Source: Streptomyces sp. NBC_00820
Lineage (GTDB): Bacteria > Actinomycetota > Actinomycetes > Streptomycetales > Streptomycetaceae
Assembly (NCBI RefSeq): GCF_036347055.1
Contig: NZ_CP108882.1
Location: 7,738,001-7,802,000, forward strand
DNA length: 64,000 bases
Direction of reading: 5' to 3'
This document shows positions 27,001-34,936 of this stretch, piece by piece (positions within the stretch are counted from its first letter, which is position 1; the number at the start of each line of letters is the position of its first letter). The notes beneath the pieces were generated by a model. It saw only the letters and a list, made by a program, of their open reading frames with translations, made no database searches and was not told the origin of the DNA. Both the position numbers and the translations under genes were made by a program.

Positions 27001-27227
27001 TGGACCTCCCCCTGAGGTGCCAGCGGCCAACTCAGCCTGGGGCGGGGCGCGTCGAGTCCCAGAGGGTGGCTCACGTACTCCACGGTCGGCCGGGAGACCC
27101 GTAGGGGCAGGCTCCTGGCGTGCGGGGCCGCCGGTGCGGCGGCGGCGCCGGTCGCGGCCCCGGTGCCCACGGCGGTCACGAGGGCGGTACTGGCGGTGGT
27201 GCCTAGCAGCTGTCTTCTGCTGATCAC
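24027..27227 (-). CDS. Tat-exported alpha-L-rhamnosidase (GH78)
   Basis: 1066 residues from GTG 27227 (GGAG six bases upstream). Tat signal 'ISRRQLLGTTASTALV' is followed by an Ala-rich region, so it is secreted. Domains in order: Fn3-like 'YVSHPLGLDAPRPRLSWPL' (~50-150), a carbohydrate-binding beta-sandwich (~170-340), 'ARLYSSALGLYEARLNG' rhamnosidase N domain (~360-540), and the (alpha/alpha)6 barrel with 'PTDTPARDERLGWTGDISVFSPTATY' (general acid Asp/Glu region), 'GDAGVTVPWAVYRTYGD' and 'GATTMWERWDS', then a C-terminal beta-sandwich. It releases L-rhamnose from glycosides outside the cell. First gene of the minus-strand operon, next to an operator at 27253-27264. Confidence 0.93.
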   Translation of the reverse strand: MISRRQLLGTTASTALVTAVGTGAATGAAAAPAAPHARSLPLRVSRPTVEYVSHPLGLDAPRPRLSWPLAPQGEVQAQSAYQVRVATAPGRLDRPDVWDSGKVVSGDSVLVPYAGPELRARTRYHWQVRVWDSAGRAGEWSEPSWWETGLPAGSDWAARWISAPAALVGAPSLEGASWIWFPEGDPASSAPAATRWFRGRVEVPAGVTRARLVMTADDGFTAYANGELLAHVEPDGPADNWRRPVVVESRLEPGTTVIAVAATNATQGPAGLLGLVELTTPDGVRTVATDGSWKAVDKEPSGEWSSAGYDDGSWASAKVLAPWGGGPWGKVVAAYSPAAQLRHGFRIPAGKKVARARLYSSALGLYEARLNGALVSEDRLAPGWTDYRKRVQYQTYDVTQWLTPGANALAVTLAAGWYAGNIAWFGPHQYGDRPAFIGQLEVTYTDGSTDRVLSGTDWRAATGPVTSADMMSGEDYDARRETAGWTGAGFDDSAWTPVEELRKAAPPLVAQVDAPVRVERDIAAKKVTEPRPGVFVFDLGQNMVGVVRLRVRGTAGTSVRLRHAEVLNPDGTIYTANLRTARATDTYTLKGGGTETFEPRFTSHGFRYVEVTGYPGTPALDAVTGRVIHTSAPFTMDFKTDVPMLNQLYNNITWGQRGNFVSVPTDTPARDERLGWTGDISVFSPTATYTMESARFLTKWLDDLRDGQGADGAFPNVAPFMDTGAGVAGWGDAGVTVPWAVYRTYGDVRVLERAWASMVKWLDYLKAHSTGFLRPDEGFGDWLNVQDETPKEVIGTAYFANSASLVAQAAEALGKDPAPHRALFESVRNAFRGAYVTAGGRVKGDTQTAYVLALSMDLLAEADRAPAADRLVELIEARDWHLSTGFLGTPRLLPVLTETGHTDVAYRLLTQRTYPSWGYQIDRGATTMWERWDSIRPDGTFQDAGMNSFNHYAYGSVGEWMYAHIAGIAPAAPGFRKILVRPRPGGGVTEAHGRFDSVYGRISTDWKADADGFRLTVTVPPNSTAEVWIPDGSRPAHVAGDTAVFLRRDDGCAVFAAGSGTHRFSS

Positions 27228-27252
27228 AGTCGGCTCCGTAACGACTCGGCAA

Positions 27253-27264
27253 TGAATCGTTTCA
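27253..27264. promoter_or_regulatory. LacI-type operator ahead of the rhamnosidase operon
   Basis: TGAATCGTTTCA, a near-palindrome with the CG centre typical of LacI-family operators, 26 bases upstream of the GTG of the rhamnosidase gene. A close relative (27397-27408) guards the divergent operon. The likely binder is the LacI regulator at 32211. Confidence 0.65.
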
Positions 27265-27396
27265 CGGAAGGCGAAGCTAGGGGTGTGAACACGGTCCGTC
27301 AAGAGGTAGGGGGCAGTCTCCGGGCGTCCACAACAATTCCAAGTCGCGCCCATTGACTCGGTAGTTGGCGCTGCCTTAGCTTCCCTGGACGTTGAC

Positions 27397-27408
27397 TGAA
27401 ACCTTTCA
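27397..27408. promoter_or_regulatory. LacI-type operator ahead of the rhamnose transport operon
   Basis: TGAAACCTTTCA, arms TGAAA and TTTCA, 19 bases upstream of the ATPase gene start at 27428. It matches the site at 27253-27264 at 10 of 12 positions. Confidence 0.65.
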
Positions 27409-27427
27409 CGACCGATCGGTGTGACCC

Positions 27428-28924
27428 ATGCCAGAGCCCCCCGTCCTGGCCGTGCAGGGCCTGAGCAAGTCCTTCGGTGCCGTGCGCGCACTCCACGACG
27501 TCTCCCTGGAGCTGCACGCCGGTCAGGCCCACGCCCTCGCGGGCGAGAACGGTGCCGGAAAGTCCACCCTCATCAAGACCCTCGCAGGGGTCCACCGCCC
27601 CGACACCGGTGGCCTGTTGCTCCACGGCGAGCCGGTCGACTTCCACGGCCCGGCCGACGCCCGCGACGCCGGAGTGGCCGTCATCTACCAGGAGCCGGCA
27701 CTCTTCCCCGACCTGTCCGTCGCCGAGAACATCTTCATGGGCCGCCAGCCCCGCCGCTCCTTGCGGCGCGTCGACCACAAGGCCGCGAACGCCGCCGCCA
27801 GGGACCTGTTCACCCGCCTCGCCGTGGACCTCGACCCCGAACAGCCCGCGCGCGGCCTGTCCATCGCCGACCAGCAGCTCGTCGACATAGCCAAGGCGCT
27901 CTCCTTCGACGCCCGCGTCCTCATCATGGACGAGCCCACCGCCGCCCTCACCGGCAGCGAAGCGGCCCGTCTCTTCGGCGTCGTGCGCACACTGCGCGAG
28001 CAGGGCTGCGCGATCCTGTTCGTCTCGCACCGCCTGGAGGAGATCTTCGCGCTCTGCGGACACGTCACGACCCTGCGCGACGGCAGGCTGATCGCGAGCG
28101 AACCCGTCGACGGACTCACCGAGGACGATCTCGTGCGCCGCATGGTGGGCAGGGACCTCGACGACCTGTACCCGAAGCGGCCGGCCGAGATCGGCGAAGT
28201 CGCGCTCAGCGTACGGCGGTTGACGCGCGAGGGCGTCTTCACCGATGTTTCCTTCGACGTGCGGCGCGGCGAGATCGTGGGCCTCGCGGGCCTCGTCGGC
28301 GCCGGCCGCAGCGAGGTCGCGCGGGCCGTGTTCGGCGTCGACCGGTGGGACGCCGGATCGGTCGAGGTCTGCGGCAGACCCCTGAAGGGCGGCGCCCCGA
28401 GCGCCGCCATGGCCGCCGGACTCGTCCTCGTGCCCGAGGACCGGCGCGCCCAGGGCCTCGTCACGGGCATGTCCATCGAACGCAACATCGGCCTCACCGG
28501 GCTCCGTACGACCGCGCGGGCCGGACTGATGGACCGCCGCGCCGAACGAAGCCGCGCCCTCGACTGGGCGGTCCGGCTCCAGGTCAAGTACGCCCGCATC
28601 GCCGATGCCGTGGGCACCCTGTCCGGCGGCAACCAGCAGAAGGTCGTCCTCGCCAAATGGCTCGCCACCGGGCCCGAGGTGCTGATCGTCGACGAACCCA
28701 CCCGCGGCATCGACATCGGCACCAAGGCCGAGGTGCACCGGCTGCTCTCCGGACTCGCCGCCGACGGCGTCGCCGTCCTGATGATCTCCTCCGACCTGCC
28801 GGAGATCCTCGGCATGGCCGACCGCGTCCTCGTCATGCACGAAGGGCGGCTCACCGCCGAGATCCCGCGCACGGACGCCACCGAGGAGTCCGTGCTGGCG
28901 GCGGCCACCGGGAGGGCGGCATGA
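27428..28924 (+). CDS. rhaT: Rhamnose ABC transporter, double ATPase subunit
   Basis: 498 residues with two fused ABC domains, the CUT2-type sugar ATPase that powers import. First domain: Walker A '[13 protein letters not shown]' (~39-51), signature '[15 protein letters not shown]', Walker B '[12 protein letters not shown]'. Second domain: '[16 protein letters not shown]' (Walker A with the usual degenerate Lys to Arg), signature '[15 protein letters not shown]', Walker B '[19 protein letters not shown]'. It is the first gene of the plus-strand operon, overlapping the permease by 4 bp (28921-28924). The symbol follows the Rhizobium rhaSTPQ naming and rests on gene context. Confidence 0.92.
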   Translation: MPEPPVLAVQGLSKSFGAVRALHDVSLELHAGQAHALAGENGAGKSTLIKTLAGVHRPDTGGLLLHGEPVDFHGPADARDAGVAVIYQEPALFPDLSVAENIFMGRQPRRSLRRVDHKAANAAARDLFTRLAVDLDPEQPARGLSIADQQLVDIAKALSFDARVLIMDEPTAALTGSEAARLFGVVRTLREQGCAILFVSHRLEEIFALCGHVTTLRDGRLIASEPVDGLTEDDLVRRMVGRDLDDLYPKRPAEIGEVALSVRRLTREGVFTDVSFDVRRGEIVGLAGLVGAGRSEVARAVFGVDRWDAGSVEVCGRPLKGGAPSAAMAAGLVLVPEDRRAQGLVTGMSIERNIGLTGLRTTARAGLMDRRAERSRALDWAVRLQVKYARIADAVGTLSGGNQQKVVLAKWLATGPEVLIVDEPTRGIDIGTKAEVHRLLSGLAADGVAVLMISSDLPEILGMADRVLVMHEGRLTAEIPRTDATEESVLAAATGRAA

Positions 28925-29979
28925 CGGTCACCGAGCACACCTCCGCCCCCGCCGCCGTCCCGCGAAAGTCCGGCGCGGCCCGGCTCGTCGACCGCGTCCT
29001 CGCGCTCCGCGAACTCGCCATCCTCCTGGTCCTTCTCGTGATGCTCGCGACCGCCCAGGCGGGGAACCGGGAGTTCCTGTCCGCACAGGGCGTCAAGGAC
29101 CTCCTGCTCAACGCCACGATCCTGGTCCTCGTCGCCGCGGGCCAGGCACTCGTGGTCATCACCCGCAACGTGGACCTGTCCGTCGGCTCCGTGCTCGGGC
29201 TCAGCGCCTTCGCGGCCGGCGACCACCTCCAAGGGGGCGGCGGCCCCACGGCCGCGGTCCTGCTCGCGATCGCCCTCGGCGTCGGCTGCGGCCTGCTGAA
29301 CGGTGCCCTCGTCAGCCTCGGCCAGGTCCCGGCCCTCGTCGTCACCCTCGGCAGCCTCTACGTCATCCGGGGCATCGACTCCATCTGGGTCGGCTCCCGC
29401 CAGATCACCGCGTCCGACCTGCCCGGCGGCTTCGTCGACTTCGGCTCCGGCGGCATCGGCGCCGTCCCCTACCTCGCCCTGATCGCCCTCGCCGTGCTCG
29501 TCGCCACCGCCTCCTACCTGCGCCATTACAGCGGCGGCCGTGAACTGTACGCCCTCGGCTCCAACCCGGAGGCGGCACGCCTCGCCGGCATCCCCGTACG
29601 CCGCCGCGTCCTCGCCGCCTACACCGCCTGCGGCGCCCTCACCGGACTCGCCGGCGCCCTCTACCTGGCCCGCTTCGGCAACGTCGACAGCTCCACCGGC
29701 AGCGGCTACGAACTCACCGTCGTCAGCGCCGTGGTCGTCGGCGGCGTCGCCTTCACCGGCGGGTCCGGCAGCCTCTACGGCGCGGCCCTCGGCGCGCTGC
29801 TCCTCACCTCCGTCAACGGCGTGCTTCCCGCCCTAGGCGTCAGCTCCGTGTGGGTCCTGGCCGTCAACGGCGTCCTGCTGGTCCTCGCCATCGCCGTCGA
29901 CCAGATCGTCGCCCTGCGCGTCGCCCGCTCCCTGAAGAAGAGGTCCGCGTCGAACCGGAGGGACGCCCGCCATGGCTGA
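28921..29979 (+). CDS. rhaP: Rhamnose ABC transporter permease (first)
   Basis: 352 residues, BPD_transp_2-type permease (RbsC/RhaP-like) with 8-10 membrane helices. Signature segments are '[32 protein letters not shown]', '[24 protein letters not shown]', '[58 protein letters not shown]' (EAA-like loop that meets the ATPase) and '[24 protein letters not shown]'. Coupled to the ATPase by ATGA. Its 3' end overlaps the second permease by 8 bp. Forms a heterodimer with the next gene product. Confidence 0.92.
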   Translation: MTVTEHTSAPAAVPRKSGAARLVDRVLALRELAILLVLLVMLATAQAGNREFLSAQGVKDLLLNATILVLVAAGQALVVITRNVDLSVGSVLGLSAFAAGDHLQGGGGPTAAVLLAIALGVGCGLLNGALVSLGQVPALVVTLGSLYVIRGIDSIWVGSRQITASDLPGGFVDFGSGGIGAVPYLALIALAVLVATASYLRHYSGGRELYALGSNPEAARLAGIPVRRRVLAAYTACGALTGLAGALYLARFGNVDSSTGSGYELTVVSAVVVGGVAFTGGSGSLYGAALGALLLTSVNGVLPALGVSSVWVLAVNGVLLVLAIAVDQIVALRVARSLKKRSASNRRDARHG

Positions 29980-31012
29980 CACGTCGAACCGGAGGAACCC
30001 CGCCGTGGCCGGCACACCCCCGCCCCTGCTGCGCGCCGTCCGCTGGGACACGGTCGTCGGCGCCCTCCTGCTCGTCCTGCTCCTGCTGTCCTTCTCCTTC
30101 GTGGACGGCTTCGGCAACGCCCTCAACCTGTCGTTCCTGATCGGCAACACCCTGCCCACCGCGCTGATCGCCCTGCCCATGACGCTGCTCGTGGTGTCCG
30201 GCGAGATCGACCTCTCGGTCGCCTCCACCGCGGGACTGTCCGGCGCGGTGATGGGCGCCCTGTGGAACGCCGGGATGGCCATCGAGACGATCATCCCGCT
30301 CTGCCTCCTGCTGGGAGCTGTCTGCGGACTGGTCAACGGGCTCCTGGTGACCCGCCTCGGCCTGCCGTCCCTGGCCGTCACCATCGGCACCATGGCCGCC
30401 TACCGGGGCATCGCCCAGATCGTCCTCGGCTCCGACGCGGTCACCGACTTCCCCGCCCAGTACCTCGACTTCGCCGCGGGCCGCATCGGCGACACCTTCG
30501 TCCCGTACGCCCTGCCGCCCTTCCTCGCCCTCCTCGCGATCGCCGTCGTCGCCCTGCACGCCACTCCCTTCGGCCGGTCCCTCTTCGCCATCGGCGCAGG
30601 CGAGGAGGCCGCGCGGTTCGCCGGCATACGCGTGAAACGGCAGAAGCTGTGGCTGTTCACCGCCACCGGCCTCATGGCATCGGCCACCGGGATCTTCTGG
30701 GCCCTGCACTACGCCAGCGCCCGCTACGACAACGCCACCGGGCTCGAACTCTCCGTCGTCGCCGCCGTGCTGCTCGGCGGCATCGACTTCGACGGCGGCC
30801 GAGGCACCCTGGGCGGCGCCGTCGCCGGGGTCTTCCTGCTCGGCGCCCTGCAGAACGTGATGAGCCTGCTCGACGTCTCCGCACAGTCGCAGATCGTCGT
30901 CACCGGCGTCCTCCTCGTCGTATCCGTGCTGGGGCCGCGCCTCGCACGTCGTACCGCCGTCGCCCGGGCCGGCCGCAGAGCCGCCGCCACCGTCCTCCCG
31001 CGCGCCTCCTGA
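29972..31012 (+). CDS. rhaQ: Rhamnose ABC transporter permease (second)
   Basis: 346 residues, same fold as the previous gene: 'LIALPMTLLVVSGEIDLSVASTAGLSGAVMGALW', 'LPSLAVTIGTMAAYRGIAQIVLGSDAVTDFP', 'SLFAIGAGEEAARFAGIRVKRQKLWLFTATGLMASATGIFWALHYASARYDNATGLELSVVAAVLLGGIDFDGGRGTLGGAVAGVFLLG'. Start ATG 29972 lies inside the end of the first permease gene. Together with rhaP it forms the membrane channel. A 15-bp gap leads to the binding-protein gene. Confidence 0.92.
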   Translation: MADTSNRRNPAVAGTPPPLLRAVRWDTVVGALLLVLLLLSFSFVDGFGNALNLSFLIGNTLPTALIALPMTLLVVSGEIDLSVASTAGLSGAVMGALWNAGMAIETIIPLCLLLGAVCGLVNGLLVTRLGLPSLAVTIGTMAAYRGIAQIVLGSDAVTDFPAQYLDFAAGRIGDTFVPYALPPFLALLAIAVVALHATPFGRSLFAIGAGEEAARFAGIRVKRQKLWLFTATGLMASATGIFWALHYASARYDNATGLELSVVAAVLLGGIDFDGGRGTLGGAVAGVFLLGALQNVMSLLDVSAQSQIVVTGVLLVVSVLGPRLARRTAVARAGRRAAATVLPRAS

Positions 31013-31027
31013 AGGGACCCACCCGCG

Positions 31028-32113
31028 ATGTCCACTCCCCGAATCCGCCAGGTGTGTGCGGCACTCGCCGCCGTCATCTCGCTCACCCTCACCGCCACCG
31101 CCTGCGGGGGCACCACCAAGAACTCCGCCAAGGACGACGACGGCGGCGCGAAGGCCGCGCACGGCAAGGCCGATCCGAACGCCCCCGTCAAGAAGGGCCT
31201 CACCGTCGCCTTCCTGCCCAAGCAGGTCAACAACCCCTATTTCACGGTCGCCGACAAGGGCGGCGAACAGGCCCTCAAGGAGCTGGGCTCCTCCTTCAAG
31301 GAGACCGGCACCAACAGCGCCACCGACACCTCCGGCCAGGTCTCCTACGTCAACACCCTCACCCAGCAGCAGGTCGACGGCATCGCCGTCTCCGCCCAGG
31401 ACCCCGGCGCCCTGTGCACCGCCCTCAAGCAGGCCATGAAGAACGGCATCAAGGTCGTCACCTACGACTCCGACACCGACGCCGGCTGCCGCGACGTCTT
31501 CGTCTCCCAGGCGAGCGCCGAAGCCCTCGGCCGCTCCGAGGTCCAACTCCTCGGCAAGCAGCTCGGATACAAGGGAGAGATCGCGATCCTCTCCGCCGCG
31601 CAGACCGCCACCAACCAGAACACCTGGATCGGGTTCATGCGGGACGAACTCGCGAAGCCCAAGTACAAGAACATGAAGCTGGTCAAGACCGCCTACGGCA
31701 ACGACGACGCCCAGCAGTCCTTCCAGCAGACCCAGGGCCTCCTCCAGGAGTACCCGAAGCTGGCCGGGATCATCTCCCCGACCACCGTCGGCATCAAGGC
31801 CGCCGCCCAGTACCTGTCCGGCTCCAAGTACAAGGGCAAGGTGAGGCTGACCGGCCTCGGCACCCCCAACGACATGCGCCAGTACGTCAAGAACGGCACC
31901 GTCGACGCCTTCGAACTCTGGGACCCCGCCAAGCTCGGCGCCCTCGCCGCGCACGCCGCCGTCGCCCTCTCCTCCGGACAGATCACCGGTCAGCGGGGCG
32001 AGACGTTCAAGGCCGGCGACCTCGGCAGCTTCACCATCGGCGACAAGGGTGTCATCGACCTCGGCGAGCCCACCGTCTTCGACAAGGACACCATCGACCG
32101 GTACAAGTTCTGA
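31028..32113 (+). CDS. rhaS: Rhamnose-binding lipoprotein of the ABC transporter
   Basis: 361 residues. Lipoprotein signal with lipobox 'LTATAC' ending at Cys26, so it is anchored outside the membrane. The periplasmic-binding-protein-like fold (Peripla_BP_4) is clear: 'LTVAFLPKQVNNPYFTVADKGGEQALKELG', 'QQQVDGIAVSAQDPGALCTALKQAMKNGIKVVTYDSD', 'GRSEVQLLGKQLGYKGEIAIL' and 'LLQEYPKLAGIISPTTVGIKAAAQYL'. The RhaS-type ending 'GDLGSFTIGDKGVIDLGEPTVFDKDTIDRYKF' supports rhamnose as ligand. A hairpin at 32125-32142 follows directly. Confidence 0.93.
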   Translation: MSTPRIRQVCAALAAVISLTLTATACGGTTKNSAKDDDGGAKAAHGKADPNAPVKKGLTVAFLPKQVNNPYFTVADKGGEQALKELGSSFKETGTNSATDTSGQVSYVNTLTQQQVDGIAVSAQDPGALCTALKQAMKNGIKVVTYDSDTDAGCRDVFVSQASAEALGRSEVQLLGKQLGYKGEIAILSAAQTATNQNTWIGFMRDELAKPKYKNMKLVKTAYGNDDAQQSFQQTQGLLQEYPKLAGIISPTTVGIKAAAQYLSGSKYKGKVRLTGLGTPNDMRQYVKNGTVDAFELWDPAKLGALAAHAAVALSSGQITGQRGETFKAGDLGSFTIGDKGVIDLGEPTVFDKDTIDRYKF

Positions 32114-32124
32114 CCAGGTGCGCA

Positions 32125-32142
32125 TCCTGGCCGTGGCCAGGA
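32125..32142. terminator. Hairpin after the rhamnose-binding protein gene
   Basis: TCCTGGCC (32125-32132) and GGCCAGGA (32135-32142), 11 bp after the rhaS stop. It could terminate or attenuate transcription before the regulator gene. Confidence 0.5.
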
Positions 32143-32210
32143 GCGGTGTCCCGCGCCCGGCATAGGCTGGGACGCGGGACGGGGGACGGCAGAACGGAGC
32201 ACAGGGGCGC

Positions 32211-33233
32211 ATGGCAGGCAGAGTCGGCATCAAGGACGTGGCCCGGCACGCGGGGGTCTCCGTAGGCACCGTCTCGAACGTCATCAACCGCCCCGGGTCG
32301 GTCACCGAGGAGACCCGGCTGCGGGTCCAGGCGGTGATCGACCGGCTCGGCTACGTACGCAGCGAGAGCGCCCGCCAACTGCGGGCCGGGCGCAGCCGTA
32401 TCATCTCGCTGCTCGTCCTCGACATGGGCAACCCCTTCTTTGTGGACGTCGCGCGCGGCGCCGAACGCGCCGCGCGCGAGGCGGGAATCGGCGTGATGGT
32501 CTGCAACAGCGACCAGAGCCCCGCCGAAGAGGCCGACTACCTCTCCCTCTTCGCCGAACACCGCGTCCGCGGGGTGCTGCTCACCCCGGCCGACGCCACC
32601 GGCCGCAACATCGACGCCTTCCGCCGCCACCGCATCCCCTTCGTCCTGGTCGACCGGGTCGCCGAGGGCACCACCGAGTGCTCGGTCTCCGTGGACGACG
32701 TGACCGGCGGCGTCCTCGCCGTGCGCCACCTCGTCGACACCGGCCACCGCTCGATCGCCTACGTCAGCGGCCCGCCCCAGCTCCAACAGGTCAAGGACCG
32801 CCGGGAAGGCGCCCTCCTCGCCCTGTCGCAGGCCGGGCTCCCGCCCCGAGCGCTGCGCGAACTCCCCACCGACCGCCTCGACGTGGCCGCCGGCCGCGAC
32901 GCGGGCGCCCGCCTCCTCGGCCTCGCCGACCGCCCCACCGCGGTGTTCTGCGCCAACGACCTGCTGGCCCTCGGCGTCCTGCAGGCCCTCTACGCCGCCG
33001 GCGTCAAGGTCCCCCAGGACATGGCGATCGTCGGCTACGACGACATCGAGTTCGCCGCCGCCTCGGCCGTCCCGCTCACCTCGGTACGCCAGCCCGCCGT
33101 CACCATGGGCGCGCTCGCCACCGAACTCCTCCTGGAGGAGACCGAGGCCGACACCGCCGCAGACCACACGCACCGCCGCGTGGTCCTCCAGCCCGAACTC
33201 GTCGTACGTGGCTCCAGTTTGATGCCGCGCTGA
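32211..33233 (+). CDS. LacI-family regulator of the rhamnose genes
   Basis: 340 residues. N-terminal LacI helix-turn-helix 'GIKDVARHAGVSVGTVSNVINRPGSVTEETRLRVQAVIDRLGYV' with hinge 'SESARQLRAGRS'. The effector domain (~60-335) contains 'IISLLVLDMGNPFFVDVARGAERAAREAGIGVMVCNSDQSPAEEADYLSLFAEHRVRGVLLTPAD', 'SIAYVSGPPQLQQVKDRREG' and 'MAIVGYDDIEFAAASAVPLTSVRQP'. It follows the transport genes, after a 97-bp gap holding a hairpin. The most probable targets are the two palindromes in the divergent promoter region; L-rhamnose or rhamnulose is the likely inducer. Confidence 0.9.
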   Translation: MAGRVGIKDVARHAGVSVGTVSNVINRPGSVTEETRLRVQAVIDRLGYVRSESARQLRAGRSRIISLLVLDMGNPFFVDVARGAERAAREAGIGVMVCNSDQSPAEEADYLSLFAEHRVRGVLLTPADATGRNIDAFRRHRIPFVLVDRVAEGTTECSVSVDDVTGGVLAVRHLVDTGHRSIAYVSGPPQLQQVKDRREGALLALSQAGLPPRALRELPTDRLDVAAGRDAGARLLGLADRPTAVFCANDLLALGVLQALYAAGVKVPQDMAIVGYDDIEFAAASAVPLTSVRQPAVTMGALATELLLEETEADTAADHTHRRVVLQPELVVRGSSLMPR

Positions 33234-33315
33234 CCTTCCGCCGCGCGCACGACCCGGCAGTCGCTCCCCGCCCACTCCCGGGCGGGCGGTCGCGCGAACG
33301 GCCACCACCGGCCGG

Positions 33316-34728
33316 TCAAGTGGCTTCGGAGGGGCGGATGTTCTGGTTGAGGCGGAACATGTTCGTCGGATCGTAGGCGTCCTTGACCCGCACGAGCCGT
33401 GCGTAGACCTCTTCGGGATACGAGGCACGCACCTTGTCCTCGGCGCCGTCCCCCGTGAAGTTGACGTACATCGCGCCCCGGCCGTTGCCCGCGATCTCCT
33501 CCCGGGCCGCGCGGGCCCAGACGACGCTGTCATCGAAGTCCCGCGCGTCGGCGCACCGCGCGACCACGTTGCACAGCACGCTCGGCTCGCGCTGGCTGAA
33601 CGCCGTGGCCTCGGCGGGGACGCGCGCGAAGGCACCGCCCAGGTGGTGCAGATGCACTTCACAGGAGGGCGTCGGGGTGGTCAGGTGATGGCGCAGGACG
33701 GCGTCGAGCGCCTCGTCCGACGGTTCGACGAACGCCGACGTGAAGTAGTTGTGGGCGCCGGCCGTCCACAGCGGGTCCAGCATCGTTTGCACGGCCGTGT
33801 ACGGCATCGGACCCATGATGTCCGCGATCGGCGTCCCCAGCGCACGCAGCGGGGCCACGGCCGCCTCACCGGAGGCGAGGTCGCCCGCGTACATCGCGGC
33901 CAACACCACCACGCGCGTCCCGTGCACCTCCGGAGGCAGGAACGGTACGGGAGGCGCCGTCGTCAGGTTGACGACCGTCGTCAGATCGTCGGGCAGCTCC
34001 GGGAGCAGCTCGCGCCAGCGGGTGATCACCTGCCGCGCCTCCTCCAGGGGAAACACGATCAGGCCGCCCAGGACCTGCGGTCCGACCGGATGCAGTCGGA
34101 ACTCCAGCGAGGTCACGATGCCGAAGTTGCCGCCACCGCCCCGCAGGGCCCAGAACAGCTCCGGGTTCTCCTCCTCGGACGCGCGCACCACCCGGCCGTC
34201 GGCGGTGACCATCTCGGCCGCCGTCAGGTTGTCGGAGGTCAGACCGTGCCGGCGCAGCAGCCAGCTCACGCCGCCGCCGAGCGTGAACCCGGAGATCCCG
34301 GTCGAGGACACCAGACCGCCGGGCAGGGCGAGACCGAAGGCCTGGGTCTCGTGGTCGAGGTCGCCCCACGTCATGCCCGCCTGCGCGATCACCCGGCGCC
34401 GTACCGGATCGACGAAGGCGCCCTTCATTGGCGACAGGTCGATGACGATGCCGTCGTCGCAGGTCGAGAACCCGGCGATGCTGTGCCCGCCGCCGCGTAC
34501 CGCGACGAGCAGGTCCTGGCTGCGCGCGAACTCGACGGCCCGGACCACGTCCGCGGTGCCCGCACAGCGCACGATCAGGGCGGGCCGCTTGTCGTGCGCG
34601 GCGTTCCAGACGGTCCGGGCCTCGTCGTAGCCGTCGTCGCCGGGGCGGACGACGGTGCCGCGCAGGCCCGCCTCCAGTTCGGCGATGGTCGCGTCCCCCA
34701 GGATCCCCCTCGACGTGTCGACCGACAT
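33316..34728 (-). CDS. FAD-binding (BBE-type) oxidoreductase
   Basis: 470 residues of the berberine-bridge/glucooligosaccharide oxidase type. FAD_binding_4 domain: 'PALIVRCAGTADVVRAVEFARSQDLLVAVRGGGHSIAGFSTCDDGIVIDLSPM' (the His of GGGHS is the expected 8-alpha flavin attachment), 'ALPGGLVSSTGISGFTLGGGVSWLLRRHGLTSDNLTAAEMVTADGRVV'. In bicovalent members the last segment has 'GLxCDN'; here it is 'GLTSDN', so the Cys link is absent. The C-terminal BBE motif 'MYVNFTGDG...YARLVRVKDAYDPTNMFRLNQNI' is intact. ATG 34728 has GGGAG six bases ahead. Substrate unknown; no partner genes are nearby. Confidence 0.88.
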   Translation of the reverse strand: MSVDTSRGILGDATIAELEAGLRGTVVRPGDDGYDEARTVWNAAHDKRPALIVRCAGTADVVRAVEFARSQDLLVAVRGGGHSIAGFSTCDDGIVIDLSPMKGAFVDPVRRRVIAQAGMTWGDLDHETQAFGLALPGGLVSSTGISGFTLGGGVSWLLRRHGLTSDNLTAAEMVTADGRVVRASEEENPELFWALRGGGGNFGIVTSLEFRLHPVGPQVLGGLIVFPLEEARQVITRWRELLPELPDDLTTVVNLTTAPPVPFLPPEVHGTRVVVLAAMYAGDLASGEAAVAPLRALGTPIADIMGPMPYTAVQTMLDPLWTAGAHNYFTSAFVEPSDEALDAVLRHHLTTPTPSCEVHLHHLGGAFARVPAEATAFSQREPSVLCNVVARCADARDFDDSVVWARAAREEIAGNGRGAMYVNFTGDGAEDKVRASYPEEVYARLVRVKDAYDPTNMFRLNQNIRPSEAT

Positions 34729-34849
34729 GACCGGCTCCCTCGGTAGGAGTGCTTCGACGGATGTCCACGACCCTAGGCACGGCTTCTTAGCATTCACTCA
34801 GCAGTCGCTTTGACCGCGTCGTTCAGGTGTGGCTCCACTACGCCCCGTC

Positions 34850-34907
34850 GCTCGGACACGGCTCCGCTTCGCCCTGCCGCTCGGATACGGCTCCGCTTCG
34901 CCCTGCC
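34850..34907 (-). repeat. 29-bp tandem duplication downstream of the SARP gene
   Basis: Two direct copies (34850-34878 and 34879-34907) differing at one base, in the 140-bp gap between the oxidase start and the SARP-gene stop. Likely a recent slippage duplication. Confidence 0.7.
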
Positions 34908-34936
34908 GCTCTCCGACGTTGCCTCGCCGCGCGGCA

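Noticed and set aside
24042-27104. 1020-codon plus-strand open frame opposite the GH78 rhamnosidase
   Set aside because: Shadow of the rhamnosidase; no domain, and codon positions are consistent with the minus strand being coding.
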